Assembly: GCF_900104145.1 (NCBI RefSeq)
Contig: NZ_FNLB01000008.1
Location: forward strand, 248,001-312,000
DNA: 64,000 bases
From: Pseudovibrio sp. Tun.PSC04-5.I4
Lineage (GTDB): Bacteria > Pseudomonadota > Alphaproteobacteria > Rhizobiales > Stappiaceae
Reading direction: 5' to 3'
A model generated the notes under the pieces. That model had not been told where the DNA came from and ran no database searches. It worked only from the letters and a program-made list of their open reading frames with translations. The position numbers were made by a program, and so were the translations under genes. Positions within the stretch are counted from its first letter, which is position 1, and every line of letters begins with the position of its first letter. Of this stretch, positions 27,845 through 37,000 are shown piece after piece.

Positions 27845-28409
27845 GATTGTGTCGTAAAGCTTAGTCGGTTTCTATCTCTGATCGTTCGTTTACAACCAGC
27901 GCACCCTAAATTGGTGGATTGAAGTATGGTGAGTTGGTCAGTTTAAGGCACCCATTACCCTAAAGACGTGACTTTGTATGCGGTATTTTCTAGTTTCATT
28001 ATTCTGTCTCCCACCGTGATCATGCAGGAGCGCGGTGTCAAAGTTGATCATGCTACCCTCAACCGTTGGGCATCAAATTTTCACCGCTAATTGCTGAAGA
28101 GGCCAGAAAACAAAAGTACAAAGTGGGCACCTCGTGGCGGATGGACGAGACCTACATTAAGGTCAAGAGCGAATGGGCCTATCTCTGCTGCTCCCTTGAT
28201 AAACAAGGCAATACGGTAGATCCCATGCTCTCAGAGAACTTTCATTCCGCCACAGCACACTCGATGGTATTGAGACCACTCACATGATCAGAAAAGGCCA
28301 GCTGAAACAGGAGAGCGGTCCAGCCTTTTACCAGTTCAAGGTGCTCGCAGGATAATTGCATCCACGCGGAAGTAGTGCTGTGTGTAAACGAGAAACTTGC
28401 GACACAGCC
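27845..28409 (+). mobile_element. IS6-family element copy B, internally deleted
   Basis: The left end (TTGTGTCGTAAAGC) and the right end (AACTTGCGACACAGCC) are both present. Inside, the 5' segment shared with copies A and C precedes MQERGVKVDHATLNRWA, a frameshift, and KFSPLIAEEARKQKYKVGTS with WRMDETYIKVKSEWAYLCC. The sequence then jumps from PMLSE straight to the C-terminal part (LDGIETTHMIRKGQLKQ, FKVLAG stop). The central catalytic part is deleted. The element's right end is fused to a truncated dehydrogenase gene. Confidence 0.8.
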
Positions 28410-28765
28410 TTGGGCCACTCGGCATTGTCGTCAAGCAGGAAAACCTTGATCAGATGCACGATGTCGTCAAGCAGATCGATGGTCAGTTGACTTGCTCCGT
28501 TCATGTGGATGCTGCCGATTATGCTGATGCTCGTAAATTGATGCCGCTTCTGGAGTGTAAAGCAGGCCGCGTGCTTACCAATGGGTTCCCAGCCGGTGGT
28601 GAAGTTTGTGATGCGGCGGTTCATGGCGTTCCGTACCCGGTTTTTACCAACTTTGGCGCAACCTTTGTGGGCATCATGGCAATTTGCCGCTTCCTGCCTC
28701 CGGTAAGTTATCAGGACATTCCACTGGAGCTGATCTCCGGTTTTGAAGTGGACGAAAAGGCGTAA
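28410..28765 (+). pseudogene. Aldehyde dehydrogenase (ketoglutarate-semialdehyde type), 5' truncated by IS6
   Basis: Only the last 118 residues remain, opening at GPLGIVVKQEN where full-length enzymes read FGPxxxVV. CKAGRVLTNGFPAGGEVCDA and VHGVPYPVF follow, then RFLPPVSYQDIPLEL, the C-terminus of the alpha-ketoglutaric semialdehyde dehydrogenase branch (usually about 500-530 residues). That enzyme ends oxidative pentose and uronate/hexarate pathways in the cytoplasm. The catalytic cysteine region is lost. A strong hairpin follows the stop. Confidence 0.75.
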
Positions 28766-28786
28766 AGCTGTTTCGATATAACGATC

Positions 28787-28822
28787 AAAAGCCCTGAACG
28801 TCGCCGTTCAGGGCTTTTCTTT
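28787..28822. terminator. Bidirectional terminator
   Basis: AAAAGCCCTGAACG and CGTTCAGGGCTTTT (28787-28800, 28805-28818) form a perfect 14-bp stem with A and T tracts on both sides. It ends the first ABC operon from the right and the dehydrogenase remnant from the left. Confidence 0.92.
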
Positions 28823-28845
28823 GTCTACTGGTCGTTCTGGCGTGG

Positions 28846-29949
28846 TTAGGCCGCCAGGTTTTTCAAGGTATCTCCATCAAACACATGGCATTTATCCAGG
28901 GCCATGTTGAAATTTAGTGTTTCTCCAGCATGTACTGTGCGTGGATTGTACATGATGGATTGAATTGGTGTCCCAGCGAGCTCAGTAAACAAAGTCGCTT
29001 CCGAGCCCAAGTCTTCAGAAAGCATGACCGGCAGTTCAAGCCGCTCGGTTTGTCCGCCCGTAGGCAACGCATTGCCTTCCGGCGAGATATCTTCCGGGCG
29101 GATGCCCAGCTTTACAGCCTTTCCAGCTTCCAGTTTGTTGCGAATCGGAGCTGGGGCATGCACTTCTCGCCCATCTGCCAACATCAAGCGTGGATCCCCA
29201 TTTTTGCTGGTCACGCGCGCGTCCAGCAAGTTCATTGGCGGGGAACCGATAAAGGTCGCCACGAAGGTATTGTTCGGTTTTTCAAAGACCTCACGCGGAG
29301 AGCCGACCTGTTCAATTATGCCGTCCCGCATGATGACGATCCGGTCTGCCAGCGTCATCGCTTCCACCTGATCATGCGTTACATACACAATGGTATTGCC
29401 AACTCGTTGATGCAGCTTCTTAATCTCGATACGCATCTGCGTACGCAACTTAGCATCCAGATTGGAAAGTGGTTCATCAAACAAATAAACATCTGGATGG
29501 CGCACGATAGCTCGGCCCATAGCAACACGTTGGCGCTGACCGCCGGAGAGCTGACCGGGTTTGCGTTTCAGGTACGGTTCAAGACCGAGAATACCTGCCG
29601 CGTCTGCCACACGTTGTTCGATCTCCGCTTGAGGAATACCTGCAATTTTGAGCGAGAAGCCGAGGTTTTTCGCAACTGTCATATGCGGATAGAGTGCATA
29701 ATCCTGAAACACCATGGAGATGTTGCGTTGCCGGGGAGGCATATCGTTCACCAGCTTGTCGCCAATGAAAAGTTCGCCACCTGAAATTGTTTCAAGACCA
29801 GCAATCATCCGCAATGTGGTGGACTTTCCGCAGCCGGATGGACCAACAAAGACAACAAATTCCTTGTCTTTGATCTCCAGATCCAGACCATGAATGACCT
29901 TGGTATTCTCGTAGGATTTCCTGAGATTTTTCAGTATAACTTGTGCCAT
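28846..29949 (-). CDS. Sugar ABC transporter ATP-binding protein (UgpC/MalK type), system 1
   Basis: 367 residues from ATG 29949 (GGGGGAAGC upstream). Walker A is GPSGCGKSTTLRM, the signature is QLSGGQRQRVAMGRA, Walker B is VYLFDEPLSNLDAKL, with the switch VTHDQVEAMTLADR. The C-terminal third is a TOBE-type regulatory region (GIRPEDI). It should power the permeases encoded by 34782-33961 and 35732-34779. It is the last gene of the system 1 operon, 8 bases after the EEP-family gene. Confidence 0.93.
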   Translation of the reverse strand: MAQVILKNLRKSYENTKVIHGLDLEIKDKEFVVFVGPSGCGKSTTLRMIAGLETISGGELFIGDKLVNDMPPRQRNISMVFQDYALYPHMTVAKNLGFSLKIAGIPQAEIEQRVADAAGILGLEPYLKRKPGQLSGGQRQRVAMGRAIVRHPDVYLFDEPLSNLDAKLRTQMRIEIKKLHQRVGNTIVYVTHDQVEAMTLADRIVIMRDGIIEQVGSPREVFEKPNNTFVATFIGSPPMNLLDARVTSKNGDPRLMLADGREVHAPAPIRNKLEAGKAVKLGIRPEDISPEGNALPTGGQTERLELPVMLSEDLGSEATLFTELAGTPIQSIMYNPRTVHAGETLNFNMALDKCHVFDGDTLKNLAA

Positions 29950-29957
29950 GCTTCCCC

Positions 29958-30827
29958 CTAAGCGTCCTTCAATTCCAGCCAAACCGGTAAATGATCTGAG
30001 CCTTTGGCGTCTTCATCAACCCACATTTTGGAAATGCGGTGGCGCAGAGAGGCCCCCACAAATACATGATCGATGCGCCGGTCATCAAAGTGCGCAGTCT
30101 TCCCTGTCTGCTCTTCATTTCCCAGCCAGACCCAAGGGTCTATGAAACCGTCCAGCGTCTGCACGCGGCCACCTTCCTCTGATGGCGGACCTGTAAACAC
30201 CTCATAAACCGGTGTCCCCGCACCGTTGTTCATGTCACCGAGAAAAATGCAGTCGGTTGGCATTGGCGGTTGCGGCTCATCATTCAGCCAATGCGCATCA
30301 ATGCCCGGCCCACCGCACCATGCACCGCCTTCAGATGGTGCAGCTTTAATACGGTCACGTACAAATTTTGCCTGCACCAACGCAAAATCTAGCGACCAGT
30401 AAAACAGGTGCGCGTTGTAAACCCGCAACGGGCCTGTCGGTGCATCAATCACAGCCTCCAACAAGGCTGCCTGAACGGCATGGCGGTTGATAGACCCCAT
30501 TTTCGGCAAGGGGTATGTCCGGCTTGAAATGATGGGGTATTTGGAGAGGATCATCTCGCCATGTTGACGGCGACGATTGACAAATTTGCCGTTCTCATCA
30601 TGGAACGAGGCATCCATATCAAGACCCGGTCCATAGACCCAGCGGTATTCGCCTAAAAGATCTGCCAGTTCCTGCGCTTGATCTACGTTTCCATTACGTT
30701 TCCAGAAGCGATCAACTTCCTGCAATCCGATAATATCAGCACCTTCCAGCTCCTTTGCAATGCGGTTCAGATCAAGCTTATCGTCGATCCCAATTCCATA
30801 ACGGATGTTGTAGCTAACTATTTTCAT
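29958..30827 (-). CDS. Cytoplasmic endonuclease/exonuclease/phosphatase-family hydrolase
   Basis: 289 residues, no signal peptide. The EEP motifs are complete: VSYNIRYGIG (metal Asn), LQEVDRFWKR (Glu), VYNAHLFYW (His), FLGDMNNG (Asp, Asn), DRRIDHVFVG and GSDHLPVWLEL (terminal Asp-His). ATG 30827 is preferred; it overlaps the LacI stop by 14 bases. The family cleaves phosphodiester or phosphomonoester bonds in nucleic acids, lipids or small molecules. Its place between a LacI repressor and an ABC ATPase suggests a role on a phosphorylated or phosphodiester-linked sugar taken up by the system. Substrate not determined. Confidence 0.82.
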   Translation of the reverse strand: MKIVSYNIRYGIGIDDKLDLNRIAKELEGADIIGLQEVDRFWKRNGNVDQAQELADLLGEYRWVYGPGLDMDASFHDENGKFVNRRRQHGEMILSKYPIISSRTYPLPKMGSINRHAVQAALLEAVIDAPTGPLRVYNAHLFYWSLDFALVQAKFVRDRIKAAPSEGGAWCGGPGIDAHWLNDEPQPPMPTDCIFLGDMNNGAGTPVYEVFTGPPSEEGGRVQTLDGFIDPWVWLGNEEQTGKTAHFDDRRIDHVFVGASLRHRISKMWVDEDAKGSDHLPVWLELKDA

Positions 30828-31848
30828 GGGGTTTTCCGGTGGCTTTTCGCGCAACTCCCAAGGAGCCACGCAGTTTCAGCGCACAATTGACGCGAATATT
30901 GCGAGGATGGTCCGGTGCCGTGCCATCGAGCCTGCTCAATGCCATCTCACTCAGATGGCGGGCCACCTGCTCGATTGGCTGCTCGATGGCTGTGATACCT
31001 GGCGGAATCAGGCGGAACATGTCCGGGTCATCAAACGTGACCAGATCGATGTCTTCACCCACTTGCTTGCCACTATTGGAGAGGCAATCCAGACCTCCAA
31101 TGGTCATCAGGTAATTGGAATAGAAGACAGCAGTTGGTGGATTTTCCATGGCCAGAAACCTGTCCATGGCGCTGTAGCCATCCAACTGCCCCCAATTTCC
31201 AACGTAAACCAACTCCTCATCAACACTCAGGCCCACGTGTTCAAAGGCGTTTTTGTACCCCTGATAACGGTTTTGCCCGGTACTTCCCTTCAAATCGCCA
31301 GTAACAATGCCAATGCGCGTATGACCAAAATCGATCATGCGTTTGACTGCGTCCTGCGCAGCCGCAAGGTCATTCACCAGCACTTTGTCTGTTTCAACAC
31401 CCGGAACATCATTGTTAAAAATGATGACCGGTCTATCGCCAGCCAAAAGCTCCTGCACCTTTTCCGTCACCTCATGAGTCCCGGAAAGGATGATGGCATC
31501 GATGCGCCGAGAAGATGCTGATTCCAGCGCCTCGTTAATCGCATCAGCTTCATCGGAATGGTGAAAAGTAACAACGGAATAACCGCGGGGCCGAAGCGAA
31601 CGCACAAGTTGGGTCAATATACCTGAGTTGAACTCGTCAAACTTCGGCACAAGATACCCAACCGTTTGCGTTCGCTCGGTTTTCATCGCGCGGGCAAGTG
31701 TGTTGGCACGGTATCCCAGTTCAGCAATGGCTTGCTCAATCCGGGCCCGGTTGTCCTTCCTGATGCGTTGATCATTCAAATAACGCGAAACGGTGCCTAC
31801 AGCGACGCCTGCGGAATCTGCTACATCGAGGATGGTTGGTTTTTTCAC
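30814..31848 (-). CDS. LacI-family repressor, system 1
   Basis: 344 residues with the canonical N-terminal DNA-binding domain (TILDVADSAGVAVGTVSRYL, then GYRANTLARAMKTERTQTVG) and a periplasmic-binding-like effector domain (DAIILSGTHEVTEKVQELL, IDLVTFDDPDMFRLIPPG). It is embedded between the glycosidase-like gene and the EEP gene, 11 bases after the former. The paralogous LacI at 44444 shares VAVGTVSR and GYxxNTxAxAMKT, and both binding-protein promoters carry similar palindromes, so cross-regulation is plausible. Confidence 0.93.
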   Translation of the reverse strand: MKKPTILDVADSAGVAVGTVSRYLNDQRIRKDNRARIEQAIAELGYRANTLARAMKTERTQTVGYLVPKFDEFNSGILTQLVRSLRPRGYSVVTFHHSDEADAINEALESASSRRIDAIILSGTHEVTEKVQELLAGDRPVIIFNNDVPGVETDKVLVNDLAAAQDAVKRMIDFGHTRIGIVTGDLKGSTGQNRYQGYKNAFEHVGLSVDEELVYVGNWGQLDGYSAMDRFLAMENPPTAVFYSNYLMTIGGLDCLSNSGKQVGEDIDLVTFDDPDMFRLIPPGITAIEQPIEQVARHLSEMALSRLDGTAPDHPRNIRVNCALKLRGSLGVARKATGKPHENS

Positions 31849-31859
31849 TGCATTGCCCT

Positions 31860-33956
31860 TTACGCTGCAACCGCTTTTACATCTGCATATGAGATGACGG
31901 CGGCCCCATGAATATGGAGGCTAGGAAAAACGATATGCAGCTTCTTGTCGAGGCCATCATAGCTCCATGGCAGAGTTTTACCTGTGTAAGCACACGTAAC
32001 ATCTGCTGGGGCGGTTTCCGTACGGACCCACGCCTTTGCATCTTTCAGCTCCGGTGCATCCTCGATGATCTCAATGGCTCTGGTTTGACCATCATTGTAA
32101 GCGATTCCACTACCACGCAGCTGAGTTGGTGCGTACAGCACATGAAGCACTTGTCGCTCCTCCGCTTTCTGCTCCATTAACGACAGACGTGCAGCAGATG
32201 GCAGTTCTGTACCAATCATCTGTTGCGGCAGCAGGCGTGAGATGAGACCTCGAATCAAGTACTTGTAGAGCGGCTGGCCCGTAGTGCCGTACATGCGGAA
32301 CAGCGGATACGCCACGTACGCAACACGACCCTTTTGCAAGATTGCAGGCCCGAGTGGATCTGCATCCGGGTCCTCAGGTGTGTGGAGGTGCGAGCAGAAC
32401 TTGTCCCATGTGCGGTTGAAGTAGGAAGGCCGAACATCAGCCAGCACATCCCCGTCAGTTGCATATAGAGCTGCCCCCTTCTCGTACATAACAACAGAAG
32501 CATCGACCATGTCCTCATCCAGCTTTTCATGGCAGGAGAGGTAGCTCGGGTCGAACTCCATCGGGGTTGGGGCAAGTTCTGCTCCGATGTCGAGGAGGTA
32601 TCGCTTTCCTTCAACATCAAGGCCGGATTCACCCGTTGCTAAAATGCTTCCGCCTGCTTCGGTGAAGGCTTTCAAGCGGGCTGCCAGATCTTCGTCCAGG
32701 CGAATGCTGTCCGGCAGAATAATCAGTTTGTAATCGTCAAAGCTGCTTTTGGAGGCGATCAGATCAAACGGAATCTGCATTTCCAAAAGCATACGAGCAG
32801 ATGCGGCGTCACTTGGTTCACTGCGGTGACCAAGGTGGCTACCAAGCTGAGAGACCTGCGCTTCTACGGAAAGGATTGCAACCTCGCGCTGGTAAGTCGC
32901 GTTGTACGCATACGGCTCCAACGCCTTTACACGAGTATAGGCTGGGCGGATCAGGTCGTATGTTGAAAAATCCATGTGACCGTTCGGATGCAGTTGGTCT
33001 CCAATGGAACAACGCGCACCTAACGACACCATCAAACAGCATTCGTAGGTCAGTGCATCGGCGCGTTTAAAGCCGCCAAACTCACCCCAATGCGTGTGGA
33101 ACCGCCCGGTCATTCCCAAAAATGGCAGGTTCAACGTATCTGCATATCGAGCAGAAACCGGGAAGTGGTCGTAACCCCAGCCGCCGGTTGGCAGACTCTC
33201 AAGTTCCAGATGGCCGTAATATTGATAACGTTCATCCTGCCCCTTATAGATGTGACCAGAGTTAAAGAAGATCCGCACATCAGGGTATTGGCCGTTGATC
33301 GCTTTCGAGAAGCGCTCAAAGAACGTCATCAGTACCCGTTTGTCGTGACTCTTGCGATCGTCTGCAGACATTGGGTCCATGCCAGCGGCCTTCATAGAAG
33401 ACAGGCATGCGTTACAAGTGCACTCCCAGGATGCCAGAATATCCATAAACAGCGCTGGTGGGTTGTAGCGCGCGCACACTTCCAGCCCGATATCGATTTG
33501 ACGCTGAATTGCCCCTTCATGATTGAGGCAGAGAGTGTGCCATGTTGGGGTCAGCTGGTTCATGGCAGACGGCTCGGTGCCCGGATAATTGGCCGCTGTA
33601 TTTTGCGCCTGCATCACCCGCCATTCCGGATGTTCGCGAGCGGTCAGCTCATCCCATTGTACAGTCAGATAAATCGGGGTCGCGATATCTGCATCGGCGC
33701 AGGCCTTGACCATATCACCTAGCAGATCTGCGTTTTGCAGGTTTGGGTGTGGTGTGCCTACATTGGTCGGGTAGTAGCTCCAACCGTGGTGACAGCGTGC
33801 GAACAGAGTGACGGAATCCACTTCGCCGTGCTTCAGTGTGTCTACAAACTGGTTTGCATCAAACTTTGCACCAACACCGCTGATATGCTCAGAAGTGTGA
33901 AAGTCGAGGTGAATTTGCCGGTATCGAAAGTCTTTTATTTCTTTTTGTTGGCACAT
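31860..33956 (-). CDS. GHL6-type glycoside-hydrolase-like enzyme (possible alpha-L-fucosidase, GH151-like), paralogue 1
   Basis: 698 residues, no signal peptide. Residues about 10-370 form a barrel: IHLDFHTSEHISGVGAKFD, SVTLFARCHHGWSYYPTNVG, ESLPTGGWGYDHFPVSARYA, then FLGMTGRFHTHWGEFGGFK. Residues about 380-470 resemble the beta-galactosidase trimerisation domain (DDYKLIILPDSIRLDEDLAA, EAGGSILATGESGLD). The combination fits hypothetical glycosyl hydrolase 6 proteins, some classed as GH151 alpha-fucosidases; that assignment is from memory. It follows the permease gene by 4 bases, so the likely job is cytoplasmic cleavage of the imported glycoside. Confidence 0.65.
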   Translation of the reverse strand: MCQQKEIKDFRYRQIHLDFHTSEHISGVGAKFDANQFVDTLKHGEVDSVTLFARCHHGWSYYPTNVGTPHPNLQNADLLGDMVKACADADIATPIYLTVQWDELTAREHPEWRVMQAQNTAANYPGTEPSAMNQLTPTWHTLCLNHEGAIQRQIDIGLEVCARYNPPALFMDILASWECTCNACLSSMKAAGMDPMSADDRKSHDKRVLMTFFERFSKAINGQYPDVRIFFNSGHIYKGQDERYQYYGHLELESLPTGGWGYDHFPVSARYADTLNLPFLGMTGRFHTHWGEFGGFKRADALTYECCLMVSLGARCSIGDQLHPNGHMDFSTYDLIRPAYTRVKALEPYAYNATYQREVAILSVEAQVSQLGSHLGHRSEPSDAASARMLLEMQIPFDLIASKSSFDDYKLIILPDSIRLDEDLAARLKAFTEAGGSILATGESGLDVEGKRYLLDIGAELAPTPMEFDPSYLSCHEKLDEDMVDASVVMYEKGAALYATDGDVLADVRPSYFNRTWDKFCSHLHTPEDPDADPLGPAILQKGRVAYVAYPLFRMYGTTGQPLYKYLIRGLISRLLPQQMIGTELPSAARLSLMEQKAEERQVLHVLYAPTQLRGSGIAYNDGQTRAIEIIEDAPELKDAKAWVRTETAPADVTCAYTGKTLPWSYDGLDKKLHIVFPSLHIHGAAVISYADVKAVAA

Positions 33957-33960
33957 ATTT

Positions 33961-34782
33961 TCAGCCCTTAGAACCGCTGTTGTTTTTGCCGTCAGCGGAA
34001 AAATACTTCTGGAAGAACAGGAAGATAATCAGAGGTAGTATGGAGGTGATGATGGTGGCGACCGCACGCTGATCCCAGTTGGGCTCATATGCGCCACTGA
34101 TGGTGGACAGCATGACGGGCAGTGTTGCTTTGTCGCGTAGGAACAGCATCGGCAGAAGCAGGGAGTTCCATGTCCACATGAACTGTAAAATACCGACAGC
34201 AGCCAGTGCGGTGATGCTGTTTGGCAGAACGATGTAGAAGTAGGTCCGCAAATGACCACATCCATCCACCTGAGCCGCATCGATCAATGAGCGCGGGAAG
34301 TTGGAGAGGAAGTTCTTCACCAACAATACGGACCATGCAAAGGACAAACCCACAAACGGAATGACCACGGCCCAGTACGTGTCGATCAAACCCAGCTCAC
34401 GCCACAGTTTGAACAGCGGAATAATGACCACTTGGTTGGGCACGACAAACGCGTTGACCAGAATGAGCAGCAAGATCCGGCGGAATGGGAACTTAAGATA
34501 GTGGAACGCATAGGCTGCAGCAGGTGCAAACAAAACCGGTATGATTGTTGCGAGCGATGCGACGGCCAGAGAGTTCAGAAAAGCTTTGCCGATTGGGTAG
34601 TTGATCCAAACTTCCCGCCACGCTTCCAACGTGAAGGTGAATGGTTTTATGCTCCACCAGCCCGATAGAATCTCTCCTTCCGGTCGAATGGACATTGCGA
34701 TAATCCCGATCAGTGGAATGATCCAGATCAGCGCAACCGCAGCAAGTACAAAAACAGGCCATCTTGGGGTTTGATTGATCAT
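33961..34782 (-). CDS. Sugar ABC transporter permease (MalG type), system 1
   Basis: 273 residues with six membrane segments and the ATPase-docking loop LIDAAQVDGCGHLRTYFYIV near residue 180, the EAA motif in which alanine replaces the glycine less often than in MalF types. The C-terminal KYFSADGKNNSGSKG is polar. Overlaps the upstream MalF-type gene by 4 bases and is followed after 4 bases by the glycosidase-like gene. Confidence 0.92.
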   Translation of the reverse strand: MINQTPRWPVFVLAAVALIWIIPLIGIIAMSIRPEGEILSGWWSIKPFTFTLEAWREVWINYPIGKAFLNSLAVASLATIIPVLFAPAAAYAFHYLKFPFRRILLLILVNAFVVPNQVVIIPLFKLWRELGLIDTYWAVVIPFVGLSFAWSVLLVKNFLSNFPRSLIDAAQVDGCGHLRTYFYIVLPNSITALAAVGILQFMWTWNSLLLPMLFLRDKATLPVMLSTISGAYEPNWDQRAVATIITSILPLIIFLFFQKYFSADGKNNSGSKG

Positions 34783-35732
34783 TTGGTTGCCGATGCCTTA
34801 TCCAGAATGAGTGGAATTGAGCAGACAATAACTGCCAGCAAGAGAACAACAGTACTTGCCGCACCATAGCCTTGTTTAAAGTAAACGACGGACTCCTGGT
34901 ACATAAAGTAACCAACTGTTTCTGTTGATCTAATAGGGCCGCCAGCGGTTAATATGTGGATCATGTCAAAGGCTTTGAGGCTGTTCAGGAGGTTGATGAA
35001 GAGCGCAATCCGCACACCCGGTAGGCTGAGAGGAACCATGATGTAACGTAGGATTTGGAAGTGGGAAGCTCCATCCACATGCGCTGCTTCCATCTGACTT
35101 TTCGGGATCGCCTGAATAGCTGCAAAACAGGTGAGCAGCGGCAAGCCAGCCTGCGTCCAGACATAAGCTGCAATAACGCCCCAGATTGCAATAGAAGGTT
35201 CGCCAAGCCAAGGGGTGGCCCAGCCATCCAATCCAACAATTCGGAGTACGCCATTCAGCAAGCCAAAATCTGGCTGTAGAATGCCAAGCCACATCAAACC
35301 ACTGGCGGTTTCGGAGATGCCGTAAGCTGCAAAGATAGCCACGCGGAACGGTGCGGTCTGCTTGGGAGCAAGACCGGAAATTAACGCGACCGCCCAGCCA
35401 ATCGCAACAGAAATACCGGTACATGCCAATGTCCATGTGAGCGTGACACGCAGGGAATTCCAAAAATTAGGGTCGTTGAAGAGTTTAATGTAGTTGGAAA
35501 ACCCGGCAGGCTTTGGTTGGCTCAGACCCGTCCAATCCAGAAAACTCACCCGGATGGTTTCAACCAGTGGGTAGAGAACACCAACGGCAAAGAAAATAAG
35601 GGTGGGTGCCAACAGCGCAAATGCAATCCAGTCAGCACGGCGGAGATGTCCTCCAAGGAACCGGCTGGCGAGGCCTGTAAAAGGCCTCGCCTGGGTCTGG
35701 GAGGTTAAAGTAGACCCATGTTGTACACTCAT
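34779..35732 (-). CDS. Sugar ABC transporter permease (MalF type), system 1
   Basis: 317 residues: a soluble N-terminal 30 residues, six membrane helices and the EAA-type loop QMEAAHVDGASHFQILRYIM near residue 225. It forms the translocation channel with the MalG-type partner. The start overlaps the binding-protein stop by 4 bases (ATGA), showing tight coupling. Confidence 0.92.
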   Translation of the reverse strand: MSVQHGSTLTSQTQARPFTGLASRFLGGHLRRADWIAFALLAPTLIFFAVGVLYPLVETIRVSFLDWTGLSQPKPAGFSNYIKLFNDPNFWNSLRVTLTWTLACTGISVAIGWAVALISGLAPKQTAPFRVAIFAAYGISETASGLMWLGILQPDFGLLNGVLRIVGLDGWATPWLGEPSIAIWGVIAAYVWTQAGLPLLTCFAAIQAIPKSQMEAAHVDGASHFQILRYIMVPLSLPGVRIALFINLLNSLKAFDMIHILTAGGPIRSTETVGYFMYQESVVYFKQGYGAASTVVLLLAVIVCSIPLILDKASATK

Positions 35733-37000
35733 TTGTAAAGCTCACTCGCTTTCGCTTCGAGCGTCTTGGTGATCTCATCAACGCTCGTTTCGCTTGGGTC
35801 GCGAAGGAACTTTTGCAGACTAACACGGAATTCACCGCTCAGTTCTGCAGGAAGCAGATCATCCAGCACGAAGAAAACGTCTACGAGTGGAAGCATTTCA
35901 GCGTACTTACGCACGATAGGATCATAGGACGAGGGATCCACATTCGCACTTGGGGTTGCCAGGTTCTGCGCTGAGATAATTGCAGCACCCTCTTTGCTCA
36001 AGACAAAGTCAATGAACAGTTCAGCCCCTTCCGGGTTCTTCGCTTGCTGCATAACAAGGAAGTTCTTTCCATCAACACTCATGGTGTTGCCGAATTCTGG
36101 TTTGATGACCGGGAATTGCATGTAGGAATAATCTTTGATCGGCGTCAGCGCATACTCGTTTTTCGCACGCTGGTTGGCCCAGGACCCGATCAACATAAAG
36201 CCTGCTTTGCCATCTTTCAGAACTGCATCAGCAGCATCAGTCCAGTGAGTGCTGAGCATTTTGCCAGATTCAGCACAACAGCCAGCTTCCAGCATATCAC
36301 GCAGATTGCCGAAAGTTTCCTTCACGCCTGCATCCGTCCAAGGCACCTCATGCTCAGCAAGTTGCTTTGCGTAGGCCGACCCTTTGGTACGCAGAAGAGC
36401 GTTTTCAAACCATTCGGTTTGCGCCCAGCTTCTTGCACCAATGAAAACAGGTAGCTTGCCGTTTTCTTTAAGCGCACCAAACGAGCTGATAAAATCTTCC
36501 CACTTGGTTGGCTCACTGGTGATACCCGCTTTTGCAAGCGTATCAGGACGGTACCAAACGCCCGACCGGTTGCCGGCAATGAAGTATGCCCCGTAAGTTT
36601 TGCCGTCATAAGTTGCCAGATTGCGCCAGCTGTCGTTGAGCGCGGACGACCAACCATACTGTTCCCATGCGCCATCGATAGGGCGGATCAGTTCCGCATC
36701 AACCAGTTCTTTCTCAAAGGACGGCCATGTGTTCAGCAGAAGATCGAACTCTTCACCAGCAAGCATGGCAGAACGAATGCCCGAACGCGCATCATCACCA
36801 CCAGCTGCCGGGTTAATGTCTTTGATCTCGTAGTCCGGGTACTTTGCAGAGAACCCTTCCTCGAGAGCAACAATCAAATCACGCTCAGAACCGCCCAGCC
36901 AGTTAAAAATAACAAGCTCTTTATCAGCGGCGCTTGCGCTTCCCCCCGCAAATGTCATTGCGGCAATTGCCAGTGCAGATGCCGTATTCAATATTTTCAT
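35729..37000 (-). CDS. Sugar ABC transporter solute-binding protein, system 1
   Basis: 423 residues. A signal peptide (MKILNTASALAIAAMTFAGG...SASA) is followed by a family 1 type extracellular binding fold: LVIFNWLGGSERDLI near the start, LLLNTWPSFEKEL and GVWYRPDTLAKAG further in. It captures a sugar or oligosaccharide in the periplasm for the permeases behind it. First gene of the operon; a LacI-type palindrome lies 14 bases upstream of the start at 37014-37033. The ligand is probably the glycoside cleaved by the GHL6-type enzyme. Confidence 0.92.
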   Translation of the reverse strand: MKILNTASALAIAAMTFAGGSASAADKELVIFNWLGGSERDLIVALEEGFSAKYPDYEIKDINPAAGGDDARSGIRSAMLAGEEFDLLLNTWPSFEKELVDAELIRPIDGAWEQYGWSSALNDSWRNLATYDGKTYGAYFIAGNRSGVWYRPDTLAKAGITSEPTKWEDFISSFGALKENGKLPVFIGARSWAQTEWFENALLRTKGSAYAKQLAEHEVPWTDAGVKETFGNLRDMLEAGCCAESGKMLSTHWTDAADAVLKDGKAGFMLIGSWANQRAKNEYALTPIKDYSYMQFPVIKPEFGNTMSVDGKNFLVMQQAKNPEGAELFIDFVLSKEGAAIISAQNLATPSANVDPSSYDPIVRKYAEMLPLVDVFFVLDDLLPAELSGEFRVSLQKFLRDPSETSVDEITKTLEAKASELYK

